Source: Hypomyces perniciosus
Lineage: Eukaryota; Ascomycota; Sordariomycetes; Hypocreales; Hypocreaceae
Length of the DNA stretch: 64,000 nucleotides
Direction of reading: 5' to 3'
NCBI GenBank assembly: GCA_008477525.1
Contig: SPDT01000006.1
Location: 4,739,501-4,803,500 of the forward strand
Shown here: in pieces, positions 12,630-23,937 of the stretch
Layout: every line of letters begins with the position of its first letter
Numbering within the stretch: the stretch's first letter is position 1
Made by a program: the position numbers and the translations under genes
Notes under the pieces: model-generated
What the model saw: only the letters and a program-made list of their open reading frames with translations
Told to the model about the DNA's origin: nothing
The model's database searches: none

Positions 12630-13209
12630 ATGCCTCGGGATCACGATGCCTTTCTCAAAGTCGGTCGCGGTGGGGCGGGCAATTACCATCCCTCCAAGCA
12701 GGCTGACGAAGCCTCCAAAGTAATGAGCGACTTGTCCTCACCCTTGCTCTCATCCTTGCCAACATGTATGTATCTTTGGTCTGACGGAGGATTCCTCTTC
12801 TCTTTTCCCACAGGACCTCGAGGCTCAACAGCCGAATGTTGCCGCAGCCATTCCCGTACTCCTGACTTCGACGTCCAACGGCCCCGCTCGGGCTGGCCGC
12901 GGTGGAGCTGGCAACTTTGTCGACTCGACGCAATACGCGCGTAAACAAGAGCAATTGGCAGAGGAGACGATCACGGCCGCAACCTCAAATCTCAAGAAGC
13001 ACCCCCACCGAGTAGGCTGGTCAGGTCGTGGCGGTGCGGGGAACTTCAACAACGATGGGACGGCGGAGCTTGCAAGGCGACAGGAAGAGACGGAGAGAAG
13101 CAAGGTCGCTGAGTTGGAGAGGCAGATCGAAGAGGTGGTCGAGAAAGGGTTAAAGATGCCGGAGAAGGCACATCATAGCCCAAGCAAGCACGACGAGCAA
13201 CGAAGATGA
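12630..13209 (+). CDS. DUF3602-family protein with GRGGAGN repeats (two exons)
   Basis: Exons 12630-12719 and 12814-13209 join in phase 0 (AAA|gtaatg, cacag|GAC) to 161 aa. The chain carries three copies of the signature GRGGAGN(Y/F), near residues 12-19, in the first part of exon 2, and again after SNLKKHPHRVGWS. The tail, with ELERQIEEVVEKG, is charged and probably helical. Fungal DUF3602 proteins (the Par32-like group) are small and largely disordered; yeast Par32 is linked to ammonium transporter control under TOR signalling. That function is not shown for this protein. Confidence 0.88.
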
Positions 13210-13866
13210 CAGCGTCTGTACCGCCGTTAGATTCGAAATAAACAGTCTTGGATGCGATCCAACAACCCCACAAGGCTCCAGTGCGACACATTGCTCTCAA
13301 AAGCATTGTTATCTTAGCAGGCCATCCATGTGAGGGAATGATTCAGAAAACTGGTGGAACTTGAAACTCATTGAGCGTTGAACCCGGCGACTCTACAACC
13401 TCATATTTAATAACACTTCTAGTTTTATCCATCCAATGCAACGCCAATTCCCTCTGGGCATCTATGACACAGGACCAGAATCCACTCCGTCGCCGTGTCC
13501 CGAATGCTTCATTTTGCGGCCCCACACGGACCGGCCCCGAAGACCGGATATTTCAATCAGACCCTGCCCACTCGCCGGTTTTTTTGAGGAAGAGGGTACA
13601 CCATTACACATTATACTGCGCAGATTCCGGTTCCAACTTCAACCCAGCAAGTTTCCTCTCCACCATCTCTCTCTACTCCTGATAGACTCGATATTTCCAA
13701 CTGCCCATTCCTTTCATCACTTCCTTCAACTCAGCAAACGTTTTATTCGCCTCCTCTCTCCTTTCCAGGCCCTGTTTGAGAGATAAAATAGCATACAGGA
13801 GTGCTTTTTACAGGATATCAGTTCTATAATCAAGAAAAAACTCACCCGAGCTTGGTCTAAATGGTA
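13210..13866. other. Intergenic between convergent genes
   Basis: Holds the 3' ends of the DUF3602 gene (plus) and the TAP-like hydrolase gene (minus). No further gene recognised. Confidence 0.55.
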
Positions 13867-16156
13867 TTACAAACCGTGTATGACGTTGAAATCGACATCG
13901 AGTGACAATCGTCTCACAGCGGCATCCAATCCATCAAGCTGCTGACTTGAGTCACTTGTGGAAAGTCCGAATAGATTATAATCCGGATCGCATGAAGTTC
14001 CCGGTTCCGGAAGTGTGCCGTTCTGAAAGTACGCTTGAATGTGTCTAGCTGTGCATATTGACGGTGCTGCGAAGGAGCAGTGCTTCGCACAATGTGTTAG
14101 TTTACTGGTATTGCCAGAAGGAAGTGCCAACATACCCCATAAGAGTTTTGGACAAGCACCACTGATCCGGGGAAACGAGCAGCATTATTGTGTGCGTTCC
14201 GGAGCGGAGTGACATTGTCGGCAATGTTCCCGATGTACAAGATAGGGAAACCAGTATTGCCTCGCAAGTCCTCTACAATCGGATATTAGTATCGTAGGAC
14301 TATCATTGCCAAATCGCGGCATACCTTCTGAGAACTTCCACTTTGGCCTGACAGTCCGTCCAACACAACAAGCCCTGAATGGCAAATTCATTGCTCCAGT
14401 CCACTTGCTGACGTTCACAATCTTCTCCGCGTATGCCTCAAACTCTTCGGGCGTCTCCTCCAGAGGCCGAGCATCCGAGCACATAATAGCCGAGAACGCA
14501 TCAGGCTCACTGGAAATCTCCCGAGGCATATTCGCAGGGGTCTCTGTGAGTTCACACGACCTGGGCACACCCTCATCTTTACCGTCAATATGTGTTATGT
14601 CATAGTAGGTAAGTCCATCGTCTTTCTCCAGCGCCGCATATACCTGGGCCATCCGTTCGAATTGAGTAAGCGGCTTGTATGCGAATGCCCGCGTTAAGTG
14701 TTGAAGCTTAGAATATGTGATCAGCTGCGGCATTTTAGGACCTGTCTCGCGAGACCAAGGGGGGATTATGACCGGTTTCCGTTTGAGATTTCTGAGCAGC
14801 GTTGCGCGTCGTTCTTGGATTTTCTCGGGGGTTGAGTTCCATAAGGCACATATCTGAGGGCCAGCCTCATGACATGTGCGATCAAACGCATCGAATATGA
14901 GGTCTGCATCTGCTATGGAGGCGGCAATGTCGATGTCAAACCACCCCTTGTAATCGACATTACCTATGGAGGAGGTTAGCCATGTGCTCTTCGCATTCAA
15001 TGGAGAAGCTTTTTTCTTGTCCCGACATCTACTCCATTCAACTTACCATCGCTCACAAGCCTCTCAACACGCTCCGGAAACAAGGCTGCAAAGACGCCAC
15101 CGAGAATAGTCCCATAACTGAAGCCCCAATACCTCAGTTTCAAATGGCCAGTTTTATTCAGGATTTCTAGCATATCCCGGGCATGATATACCGTGCTGAC
15201 GTGTCTAAGGATGCCAGTATGGTTGAGGCCTGCCTCACATGCTCCCGAGAGCGCAAGGGCACGAGCGTATGCGTCATAAGCTAGGCCAGGACGCTCATCA
15301 ATGACTGGCGTTTCTTGCAGTTTCCACTTTTCTCTCGTTTGTGAGGTACCCCAGCAGTCAATCCGAGGAGTAGAAATTCCAACTAGTATATCATTTACAT
15401 CAGACAAAGAGATCAGAAACAAGGGTAATGCTACTCACCTCCCCGAGGGTCGAAGCTAATGAGGTCCTAGTCCAAGTTACCCAAGCACTCCTGCATTTGC
15501 TTACATCCTCATGAGATCTCACCTGATTATCGCCGACAATTGTCTGCAACTCGTTTCCACTTGTCCTCAAGAAGTCAATGCCCGAGCCACCAGGACCCTG
15601 TATCTATTAGATGCATGCAAGTAAAACATCGGACGGACATTCAACACTTACTCCTGGGTTTATAAACACTGGCGGAAATGGCTTCTGTTTGGTCTTCGCT
15701 GCCAGCTTGACCACGCCCAATATCACACGCTCATCGTCAGACGGGTCTAGCCAGTCCATGGGCACCTAGTCAATATGTCTAATCAGAACAGCTGTGGTAT
15801 CGCGCCAAGCCTCCTCGGTTGCTTACATCGAGTCTTGCACACTCGAGTGTGCCGTTGTAACAGCTCTGCCACTTCAAATCCCTGCTAGGCGATATCTATA
15901 CATTCTGATTAGTTGATCGTCTCCATGAAAAGCAGGCGAATGATGCCCTCACATCGGTCCAGCTCCATGGCTTGGCTTTGTCCTCTTCATAGTCGCTTGT
16001 AAAGCTTTTGGGTTGTCCGTATCGAAACGTAAACCATAAGGAAACCACAACTAAGAAGCCAAGTAAAAAGGTGGCTCGGCTCTGGTGGCCCCTTTTCTTG
16101 ATGGGTGTAGCTCTACATAAAGGCTGGGTTTCACCTCCAGCAGTCTTTTCATCCAT
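13867..16156 (-). CDS. Membrane-anchored TAP-like alpha/beta hydrolase (peptidase S33 type, nine exons)
   Basis: Exons 16156-15953, 15895-15827, 15765-15652, 15597-15523, 15466-15439, 15382-15047, 14963-14325, 14272-14136 and 14082-13867 join to 605 aa with consistent phases. A hydrophobic segment near residues 30-46 (FLLGFLVVVSLWFTF) after a short basic N-terminus predicts a type II anchor with the enzyme on the lumenal or outer side. The oxyanion loop NPGGPGGSG spans an exon junction. The nucleophile lies in GFSYG (Ser about 252). The acid is probably Asp 507 in IADNVTP and the base His 535 in YGHCS. The C-terminal lobe with paired cysteines fits the TAP-like C-terminal domain of tripeptidyl-aminopeptidase relatives. 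Substrate unknown. The gene is unusually intron-rich for this window. Confidence 0.85.
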
Positions 16157-17158
16157 GGCGGCGTTAACTTCGGAAGCAGGGCCATTTTAGACGTCGTACA
16201 GCCAATATCGGCCTTATTCAGCGTCGCTCAGTATCTCTACCCTCAACGGAGTAATCTTCAAGGGCGGAGAAAACCTGTTTATAATAGGAGAGACCTTTCA
16301 ATATTCCGACCTGTCAGACCCTTCGGGATGGTTGTCTGCCAAGCGCTAGGTCTAGCCCATGCAATGAGAGACATTCCCCAGTGCAATGTCTCAAAACACC
16401 TGATGTCAGCAGGCCTGCAGCCACTACGAAGGGCATCTGATCACCCATGATCACCGGGGTAAAAAGCAAAGGAGCCAATAATAAATTCACAATTTCGAAG
16501 TCATATCTGTCTTTTAGAGGAAACTAAACCCATGAGTAGGGGTCTAATCCTCTGTAGCGCGGCAAGCGATAGTGCTCAACGCTTGTTTAGTTGGGTGTCA
16601 GAGAGTGTGCCTTTTAGCAGCAATCCGACGCATATATGTACCCAGTGAAGAAATGATAGGAGACCTCCAACTGTCAACATATATTCGAGGCTAAACAAAA
16701 AAGGTGAGATGGCTATGAAGGGCTCATGTACGAAGTAGTGCAGTGCTACTACTTCATACCAGCTCCAGCTGGCAGTGCTCCGCAAGCTGTACTGAGACCT
16801 ACCTACATTAGAGGTAGACATTCCGATTAGTTGCTCATGCATCATAAGTGGTCAACCAGGCTTTTTTCCGTTTATTCGAGTACGGAGTACAGCAGAATTT
16901 CTTCTGCCATTCCTTGCATTCAGGAATGATTTGCAATACTTTTCTTTTTCCTTCAAATTTCGTGCTGAGCTTCACTATCTACTTTGGCGAGAGGCAATAC
17001 TCCTACAAGCCAGACAGTCATGGCAGATATATCTAAAATTCAGGATCCTACCAATATATATATATCATTAAGCGCATTAAGAGCCAGGAATGCTGACCCT
17101 CATAGAAGCGAAGTGACCACCTAGATAAGATTTCTTGGGCTCTTCAAAATCGCGGTCC
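16157..17158. other. Intergenic, left of the inverted-repeat element
   Basis: No gene recognised. It starts with the promoter of the TAP-like hydrolase. TACGAAGTA/TACGGAGTA words occur near 16729 and 16881. Confidence 0.5.
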
Positions 17159-17499
17159 AACCCGCAACTCGGGACGACGGGACGAACCGGCAAGCGGGAG
17201 ATAAAAAAAAAAGAGGGACCGCAAAAAGATATACGAGTACATCTCATCAGACACTCAGTTGACAGAGTATTGAGGCCATTTACGATTTTATCGTATAATA
17301 TAAGTACCAGCTAGATAGGATACCAGCTAGATAGGAATTATATATAGTAATAATAGAAATTTATTGAAATGAGAGTAATTTATTGCAACGAGAGTATTTC
17401 GTAATCTACGAAGTATTGCAATCGGAGTTACTGGTCTCTTTTTTTTGTCACCCGCTTGCCGGTTAGTTGGCCCCGCTCTTGCTATCACGTGAGCGGGTT
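17159..17499. mobile_element. Non-coding inverted-repeat element (MITE-like), 341 bp
   Basis: The left end (17159-17220) and the reverse complement of the right end (17433-17499) both begin AACCCGC. Both contain AACCGGCAAGCGGG followed by GAT or GAC, an A tract and AGAG(G)GACC. The arms are imperfect, about 62 and 67 bp. The core is AT-rich and has no reading frame of note. It includes a 16-bp tandem duplication (17305-17320 and 17321-17336) and a small hairpin (TACGAT-ttt-ATCGTA). This layout fits a miniature inverted-repeat transposable element. I found no clear target-site duplication, so family and exact ends are open. No second copy is visible in the window. Confidence 0.6.
17305..17336. 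repeat. 16-bp tandem duplication inside the inverted-repeat element
   Basis: TACCAGCTAGATAGGA occurs twice head to tail. Confidence 0.9.
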
Positions 17500-17928
17500 A
17501 GGGGATGTACTTCGTACCAGAATAACAATATTAACTCGCTCACTCGATCCTAGTTACCTATTCGGGAATTAACATGCTTGCATGCATACATACTTACCGA
17601 TTCCCAAGTACGAAGTAAACATACGGATATATAAAACTCTTCCTTTTCCATTGGATAGGTAGCTAGCTAGCTGACTATCAGCAAGCTGTTATTAAATGCC
17701 TTTACTCGATTACTAACCGGTTACTATCTACAATCTATTACCGACGCAATTGTTCTCTGTTCAAACTTGCACCCCAATCCTCTGCCAACATAAACCTGTC
17801 CTACTACGGTTCATCCCTCAGGAAATATCCCGGAACATCACATTCAATATGGCAGATTTCTGAAATTCGTATGTATCAAAGACACTCGTGCTGAATTCCT
17901 AGACAGCAAACATCAATTCTCGTGTTGA

Positions 17929-18403
17929 CGCACTCGGCACTTGGAAGGAGCTGTATCCTTGGCTAGAGAAAGTTTCTCTTTGCTGTTTATGGGTCGCATG
18001 CACACACCGTTCAGATCCCACTATGACTACTCGGACTTACTGCTCGGACACTTTTGTGACCTAAAGGGTGTTGAAGGATGGAGATTAGTAATTGTTATCA
18101 TGTTCCTCATATATGGACGAATGGTTGCAATGCACATGGCTCGGTTACACGGCCTACTTGAGCTGTTTGTGCTTGTCTTCCACTTTTATCTAAGAAGGAT
18201 CAACATTTCTCTAGCCCTTCTTCAAAGATGCCCTCGCAGAGTTCAAAAAACAGGCCGCAGAATTCCCTCAGGAGTACGGAGTACCATGTGAGGCGTTCAA
18301 GAAGTCTCCAAGTGGCAAGTGTTGGATTAGACGCCCGCAAGAATTCCATCCCAGTCTCGGCCACCAAGAAAAATGGGCTTGCCTGTCGCCTCACGGACAA
18401 TGA
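17929..18403 (+). other. Possible orphan coding remnant (two exon-like segments)
   Basis: A 62-codon frame, 18215-18403, begins after a good acceptor (tttctctag) and ends at TGA. It has protein-like composition (FFKDALAEFKKQAAEF, then CWIRRPQEFHPSLG). An upstream open segment, 17929-18087, ends at a possible donor (TTA|gtaatt) in a compatible phase and contains HYDYSDLLLGHFCDLKGVEG. No start codon or complete gene could be built, and I recognise no family. A TACGGAGTACC word lies inside the second segment and is read as amino acids. Likely a decayed or very small lineage-specific gene. Confidence 0.25.
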
Positions 18404-18747
18404 GCGCCATAAGGTAAGGCGTCGGATTTTTGGTAAATACATTTCGAACACTGGGCACTCGGAAGGAATACTGGGTCCTCCAACTCCGTATATCCGAAGC
18501 CCTCCTGACCAAGTCTGTAGTCTGCCGTCGTACGAGGAATCCAACACACCTAAGCACTAGGAACGCATGGACTGAGCGGCCACTCCCGTGCATACGGAAG
18601 ACTGACGCAATTAGATACATACTTTACAGGCATCACAGATGCCAATGCAAGTCACCACCGAGAGTATAAAATGTTAAAGAGCTGCTGGTCTGGTGGGAAA
18701 TCGATTTGCAAGCCGACTAGTTCTTTGCTTCCATCCAGTTGCCCATC

Positions 18748-20577
18748 ATGCGTTCTGCTACGGGCGGAGCACTGCTTTTTATAGCATCTCTCGTTTCTTC
18801 AGTCTCTGGAGATCAAATTACCAGTTTCACTTGTCAGCCCGGCCAACCTTGCTGGCCCAGTCTCGCAGAATGGCAGGCTTTCAACCAAACCGTGTCGGGG
18901 CGCCTCAGGGTTACCACCATGCTCGGAAGTCCCTGTTTTCCAAGCTCGCCAAACTTCAATGATACGGACTGTGCCGCTGTTAGACAAAAGTACACAGATC
19001 CCACGTTCCGACAGTCGATATATGGAGCCCTGGAAATGACCGAGTGGGAAGCCTGCGGTTCGGCGAATTGCTACCCTGGCGTCTTTGTACCTCAAGGGCA
19101 GACCTGTTCCCTTGGAAGACTTTCTGCGCTCTACGTCGATGCCGTGGTGCCTTCCGACATCACACTTACTCTCCAGTTTGTGAAGAAGCATGGCATTCGG
19201 ATTGTGGTAAAGAACACCGGCCATGATTACCAGGGGCGTAGTGTTGCCCCCAACACCCTAGCTATTCGTGTCAACGGGATAAAGAATATGGCATACCAGT
19301 CCTCTTTCACTGCCTATAATTGTCCTGCATCTGGTCGACAAAACATAGGCGTAATAGGGGCTGGTGTCACTGCAGAAGAAGCGTATACCTACTTTGCCAG
19401 CTATGGCATGATGGTCACAACTGGTGGCTGCTCTTCTGTCGGCATTGCTGGTGGATATGGCCAGGGCGGTGGCCACGGCCCGCTGGCTCCAACCGTTGGA
19501 CTGATGGTGGACCAGGCCGTTGAATTTGACGTGGTCACTATGGACGGCGTCTTCCGAACGATCAATAAGTGTAATGAGCCTGACCTTTTCTGGGCGATGC
19601 GTGGCGGCGGCGCTCAGTCGTTTGCGATCCTGATCAACTACAAGTTCCAACTGCACCCTTCGACACCATGGGCCACATGGCGTCTGGAGGCCACCCTGGA
19701 TCCAGGAGTCGATGACACGAAAAATGCAGTTCTGCGAGACGTTCTTACCACTCTCTCCAACCAGCAAATACAGTGGTCTCAGAGTCGCATTGCTGGCTAT
19801 AACAGCGCTTCCCTTACCACGATCTCTTTGATGGAGATGTTGCCTGGTGCTGGGGATCCTTTGACGACCTTGAAGGGGCTGACTGCATCTTTCCATGACT
19901 TCATGACCAGCCACCCCGGGGTGAATATCACGTTGAATACCTATTCGCAATGGACTGACCAGCTTAACTTCTATACTGGCAACAGTGAGTACTGGACTCA
20001 CAATGGAGGCGTTGGAGTTTCGGTCTTGGGCATATCTCGCCTTATCACAAAGGATAACTTTGAGACTGCACCCAAAGTGGACACGCTGGTCACCAGTGTT
20101 ATCAATGCCATGGAGACGGTTGTCCAACGCATTGGACCCCAGTTGGCAAAGCAGGTGCCATTCCTTATTTTAAAATCAGTGCCATTTAACACCCCTGATG
20201 CAGCACAAGAAACCAGCGTCAACCCTGCTTGGCGAAGCACACTCTGGCATTTAAGCCCTGCGGCGATATGGCTGCCGGGAACGCCGGATGCGACCACCCA
20301 GCAGATTTTGGGGGCTGCCCGGGCTGCCCTGAACGTGCTCAAAAGCCCCCTGGCGATTCAAGCTGCCTATCAGAACGAGGCTGATCCCGAGGAGCCCGAT
20401 TGGCAAAATGTCTTCTTTGGAGAGCCCTACAGTAAGCTCCTCGAGATTAAGAAGAAATGTGACCCAGAGACCGTATTAAACTGCAGGAAATGCGTGGGTT
20501 ATGTTGGGCCCCAGGACCCTATGTATTCGTGTGATGGGGACAACCCTACCCCTTCAACGCCATACCCATTCGCTTGA
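18748..20577 (+). CDS. Secreted BBE-type FAD-linked oxidoreductase (single exon)
   Basis: One exon, 609 aa, starting at the ATG at 18748. Residues 1-21 form a signal peptide with a hydrophobic core (GGALLFIASLVSSVSG). The chain has the FAD-binding type 4 (PCMH) layout: NTGHDYQGRS, then TGGCSSVGIAGGYGQGGGHG, and MRGGGAQSFAI closing the FAD domain. His 159 and Cys 228 sit where berberine-bridge and gluco-oligosaccharide oxidases attach FAD through two covalent bonds. The C-terminus has the BBE segment with NCRKCVGYVGP and a cysteine-containing tail. Such fungal enzymes oxidise sugars, alcohols or secondary metabolites outside the cell; the substrate here is unknown. It is intronless, unlike most neighbours, and adjoins AT-rich accessory DNA. 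Confidence 0.93.
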   Translation: MRSATGGALLFIASLVSSVSGDQITSFTCQPGQPCWPSLAEWQAFNQTVSGRLRVTTMLGSPCFPSSPNFNDTDCAAVRQKYTDPTFRQSIYGALEMTEWEACGSANCYPGVFVPQGQTCSLGRLSALYVDAVVPSDITLTLQFVKKHGIRIVVKNTGHDYQGRSVAPNTLAIRVNGIKNMAYQSSFTAYNCPASGRQNIGVIGAGVTAEEAYTYFASYGMMVTTGGCSSVGIAGGYGQGGGHGPLAPTVGLMVDQAVEFDVVTMDGVFRTINKCNEPDLFWAMRGGGAQSFAILINYKFQLHPSTPWATWRLEATLDPGVDDTKNAVLRDVLTTLSNQQIQWSQSRIAGYNSASLTTISLMEMLPGAGDPLTTLKGLTASFHDFMTSHPGVNITLNTYSQWTDQLNFYTGNSEYWTHNGGVGVSVLGISRLITKDNFETAPKVDTLVTSVINAMETVVQRIGPQLAKQVPFLILKSVPFNTPDAAQETSVNPAWRSTLWHLSPAAIWLPGTPDATTQQILGAARAALNVLKSPLAIQAAYQNEADPEEPDWQNVFFGEPYSKLLEIKKKCDPETVLNCRKCVGYVGPQDPMYSCDGDNPTPSTPYPFA

Positions 20578-21013
20578 GTAGGTTTTTTTGTGTTGTAGGA
20601 GATAGAAGTGATCTCAGAGAAGGGATACGGATAGGTGTGGGAAATATCAGTGGCCGACGGTCCGAAGCCGCTCTTGGTGGCTATAGTTGTCAATTTCAAT
20701 GAAAATCGTGTCAATCTCGGGATATTTGTCAACGTGCTTCGTTCGCATCAATAAACAATCGTAAAGAAAGCTGGTGACAATAGTAATTTCCTTCAATGAA
20801 TATGTGATAGTATTAGACTTCATATATCCAAGGCGATGTTTTCGGGAGTTGGAAGGCCTCAAACTAGGATCCGGAGAAACCAAACCCCCGTCCGATCTTA
20901 TCCGACCCTGCAAAACTTCATCACCACCATCACCATGCGCCAAACCCACCCAAAAGAACCTCCCGCCATAACCCCCAGGACATAGAATCCTCCCAACCGA
21001 ACCGATTTACACC
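20578..21013. other. Intergenic between the BBE oxidase and PAM18
   Basis: 3' flank of the oxidase gene and promoter of PAM18. No further gene seen. Confidence 0.6.
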
Positions 21014-21469
21014 ATGGCATCAGTTTTCGCTTTAGGCGCCGGCGTCGCCGTGGCAGCATTCCTCGTACTTCTTCCCACAATTGACTCTGGCGCAACAAAC
21101 AAGCAAAAAGAGCTAACATATCCTCCTCCTCCCAGGGTCGAGCCGGTCTCGTCGCATTGCGCCGCTCGCGCGGCGGTATCGGAGCCATGGGCAAGGCCTT
21201 CTACAAAGGCGGCTTCGAAGCCAAGATGACCAAGAAAGAGGCCTCTCTGATCCTGTCGCTCAGGTAAGACCTCTCCCGAAAACGAAGATACGCTGCGCAG
21301 TCTGGACACCATGCTGACTTTCGTCGCCAGCGAGCGATCCCTTACCAAGGAAAAAGTCCGCAAAGCCCACCGAACGCTTATGCTTCTGAACCATCCCGAT
21401 CGAGGTGGCAGCCCATATCTAGCCACGAAAGTCAACGAGGCGAAAGAGTTATTAGACAAGACTGTATGA
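21014..21469 (+). CDS. PAM18: Pam18/Tim14, J-protein of the mitochondrial import motor (three exons)
   Basis: Exons 21014-21064, 21136-21263 and 21331-21469 join to 105 aa (CTC|gtactt, ccag|GGT, AG|gtaaga, ccag|CGA). Residues 1-17 are a small hydrophobic segment for the inner membrane. They are followed by a glycine-rich linker ([14 protein letters not shown]) and a compact J domain ([41 protein letters not shown]). The HPD motif is at residues 81-83. This matches Tim14/Pam18 of the TIM23 import motor, which stimulates mtHsp70 ATPase and pairs with Pam16. The length fits fungal and animal orthologues; yeast has a longer N-terminus. Confidence 0.95.
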
Positions 21470-21756
21470 TCAGGCGGGAGGCAGCACCACCAACATCGGC
21501 CTTTCGAGGCTTTCTACTGATTGCCGCCTCATATGGCGCCGTGTGCACTTCTTCTACGACTATAATACCCACAAATAGTCGAGCGGAGAGGCAACTGCCG
21601 CCGTGTATGTGTGTTGTACAATACTCGTTTTCCATAGCGATGGCGTTGACAGGTTGGTTTGAGGGCTATTTAGCTATATAGCTAGGGTTTGGAGATGGGC
21701 ATTAGATGTAGAGTCTCATGAAAACGGGACTCCCAAAAAGACTCGATTCTCTACTC

Positions 21757-23466
21757 TTACATGGAGCTTTCGTTTGCAACCTCCTCGTCCGCCTTGCGAG
21801 CCATTGCCATGAGCGCTGGCATATACTCCTCTCCTCCGTCTTCGGCTTCCCTTTCTCGAATCTGCTCCACAGCCAGGCCAATCAACGCACGAAGCGTATA
21901 TACGGCGTCATTCCCAGCATTGTGTAGGTACTTGCTGGATATGTAGAGGTCGGAAAGCACAGTCTCGAGACTTCGCCCGTTGTCTGAGCCCCGCCATGCT
22001 TGGTGGATTTCCTTTGTGTCAAGCTGCCCAACTAGATTCTTCAGCTGGTAGATCTCAAAACCTACACTTGACAGGTACTTGACGTCCTGGTTGGCATCAT
22101 GGCCGACGAAAACGAGGTGACGCTCCTCATCCGTGTACGGTGCCAATATCGACTCTATGGCATTGGAGAGTTCTGCCTTGGTAGGAAAAGTGCTAGTACT
22201 ATGAGTCGTTAGCATGGCACCCGTTTATCCATCGATCAATCAAGCATAGTATTACCCAAAGTTGAAGTTATCAGGACAACCCCTGATATAGCGGTGATTC
22301 ACAAGGCCCGAGTATTCCTTCGTGCGGAGGTGGAAACTCTTGATGAACTGCCACCAGTCGCTACCGGAAGCTCCAGCGCCAACACCTCCAATATCCTTGG
22401 TGTCGAGAATAGCTATGCCCACTTCCGAAATGGGGTTCGGGGACACCTCGATGGCTTCGACGTCGATGCTAACAAACACTGCGTCTTGTTTGTTGCTGCC
22501 TTTGAGGTGGAGGTACTCCTGCGCTTCGGAAAGCATCCGCTCGCGGTCTGCTTTTCTTTGTGCGGCTCTGCGCTCCGCATTCTTTTTCTTGTCTTTAAGA
22601 GGAGCCCTCGGTGCCATCATGTTCCAGCTGATTTTCCAGTCCTCTTGTCTGAGTGTCGGTGCCGACATGAATGCTTCAACATCACCCATGTTGATCTCTG
22701 GCCAGGACTCAATATCCAACGTCTTTTGATCCCTCGACCGCTTGAGATATCGAGGTTGCGGAGTGCCTCCCTGGCCAAATCTCATGTAGAAACGATCCTG
22801 GTTCACACCACCGGGTATTGCCAGAGACGTTCCGAGTTCTCTATTGACTCCTCTTAAAAAGCTCTCGAATTGAAGGCTAGGCACCAGCAACCGTGGTCCG
22901 TCTGAGGGTTGCTCGGGGTTGTATAGGTAGAAGCTGCAAGCATCAGTTAACGAGAAACATCAAAAAAGTAGGACGCGGAAATCACGTACAAATCCCACAC
23001 TCTTCCCTCGAGAATCTTGTCAAAGTAAGGTTGGGCCTGAATAATATGTCAGTATTTTGTCGGTTGGTATCTGCATTCTGCACAATGGGATTCCTACCCG
23101 GGGTTTGTTTGCCTTGCCGATGAAGTGATCGGGATAAGTACGAATCACTTTCCACGAGCAGAAATCAACATCCTCCGCGGGTTCACCGAAGCGGAAATTG
23201 CTGCAGTCCAATTGCACAGCAGAAAAGAGTTCCTCAACTCTGCCCTGCGCTGGCGTTTGTCCAGCTGATGGAGGAACATTGGCACCTAGACTGCACCGCC
23301 CGGTTTCAACGAGGCCATCCAGCGGTTGATCTGTCGTCTCTTGGACTTCGTCTTCAGAGTTGATAGCTTTCTTCTCCGGCTCTTCTTCTAGGGGCTCGCC
23401 GAATCGAACATGCACTCCAAAGTTAACGAGCATCTCCAAACGAGATGCAAGGTCGATGCCCACCAT
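21757..23466 (-). CDS. Gfd2/YDR514C-like ribonuclease-H-fold protein (four exons)
   Basis: Exons 23466-23098, 23036-22990, 22933-22256 and 22198-21757 join to 511 aa; a second acceptor 6 nt into exon 4 also keeps frame. The N-terminal half has mixed charge, with a probable coiled stretch KKKNAERRAAQRKADRERML. The C-terminal half looks like a DEDDh exonuclease fold: VSIDVEAIE (motif I, D and E), VFVGHDANQDVKYL (motif II) and HNAGNDAVYTLRALIGL (motif III with H and D). This arrangement matches the Gfd2/YDR514C C-terminal domain, found with an unassigned role in yeast. The residues for two-metal catalysis seem present, so nuclease activity is plausible but inferred. The gene converges on PAM18 and lies downstream of Ku80 on the same strand. 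Confidence 0.8.
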
Positions 23467-23937
23467 GATAATGAGATACGTCGGGATGAGATATTTTTAT
23501 TGCCTTGTGAGCTGGGCAAAGTTGAATGGCAGTGCAACGAAGGGAGAGCAGAGTCGGGTCGATAAGAAGATTCTGCCAGGCGCAAGGTGGTGTGAAGGAG
23601 GCAAGTTTGGCGGGTACACCTTATACTCGTTCCGCCGATAGACAGGCCACAATACCAGAGTAGAGTATGAATTGTGAGGCGAATAACAAGAAATAGGGAT
23701 GCATTGACAATAACAGGCATATATTCGCCCTCTAACTACCTGATAGCAAAGCCAGGCGGTAAGGCAAACGGTGCGTTAGGCAGCAACCACGAAGTCACGA
23801 GGATGCTATCAGACGTTCTTGTTTGCCAACTTTGTGATACAAGCCCAAACGCAGCTTTCCATTTCATCACGACATGTCCTCCGCATTTGTCCAACATTAA
23901 TACGACACAATCCACCAACACCACTTTGTTCTGCCTT
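23467..23937. other. Intergenic between Ku80 and the Gfd2-like gene
   Basis: 471 bp holding the 3' flank of Ku80 and the promoter of the Gfd2-like gene. Nothing else recognised. Confidence 0.6.

Noticed and set aside
19258..20127. 289-codon minus-strand frame opposite the BBE oxidase
   Set aside because: Fully contained in a gene with signal peptide and FAD motifs; no motif of its own.
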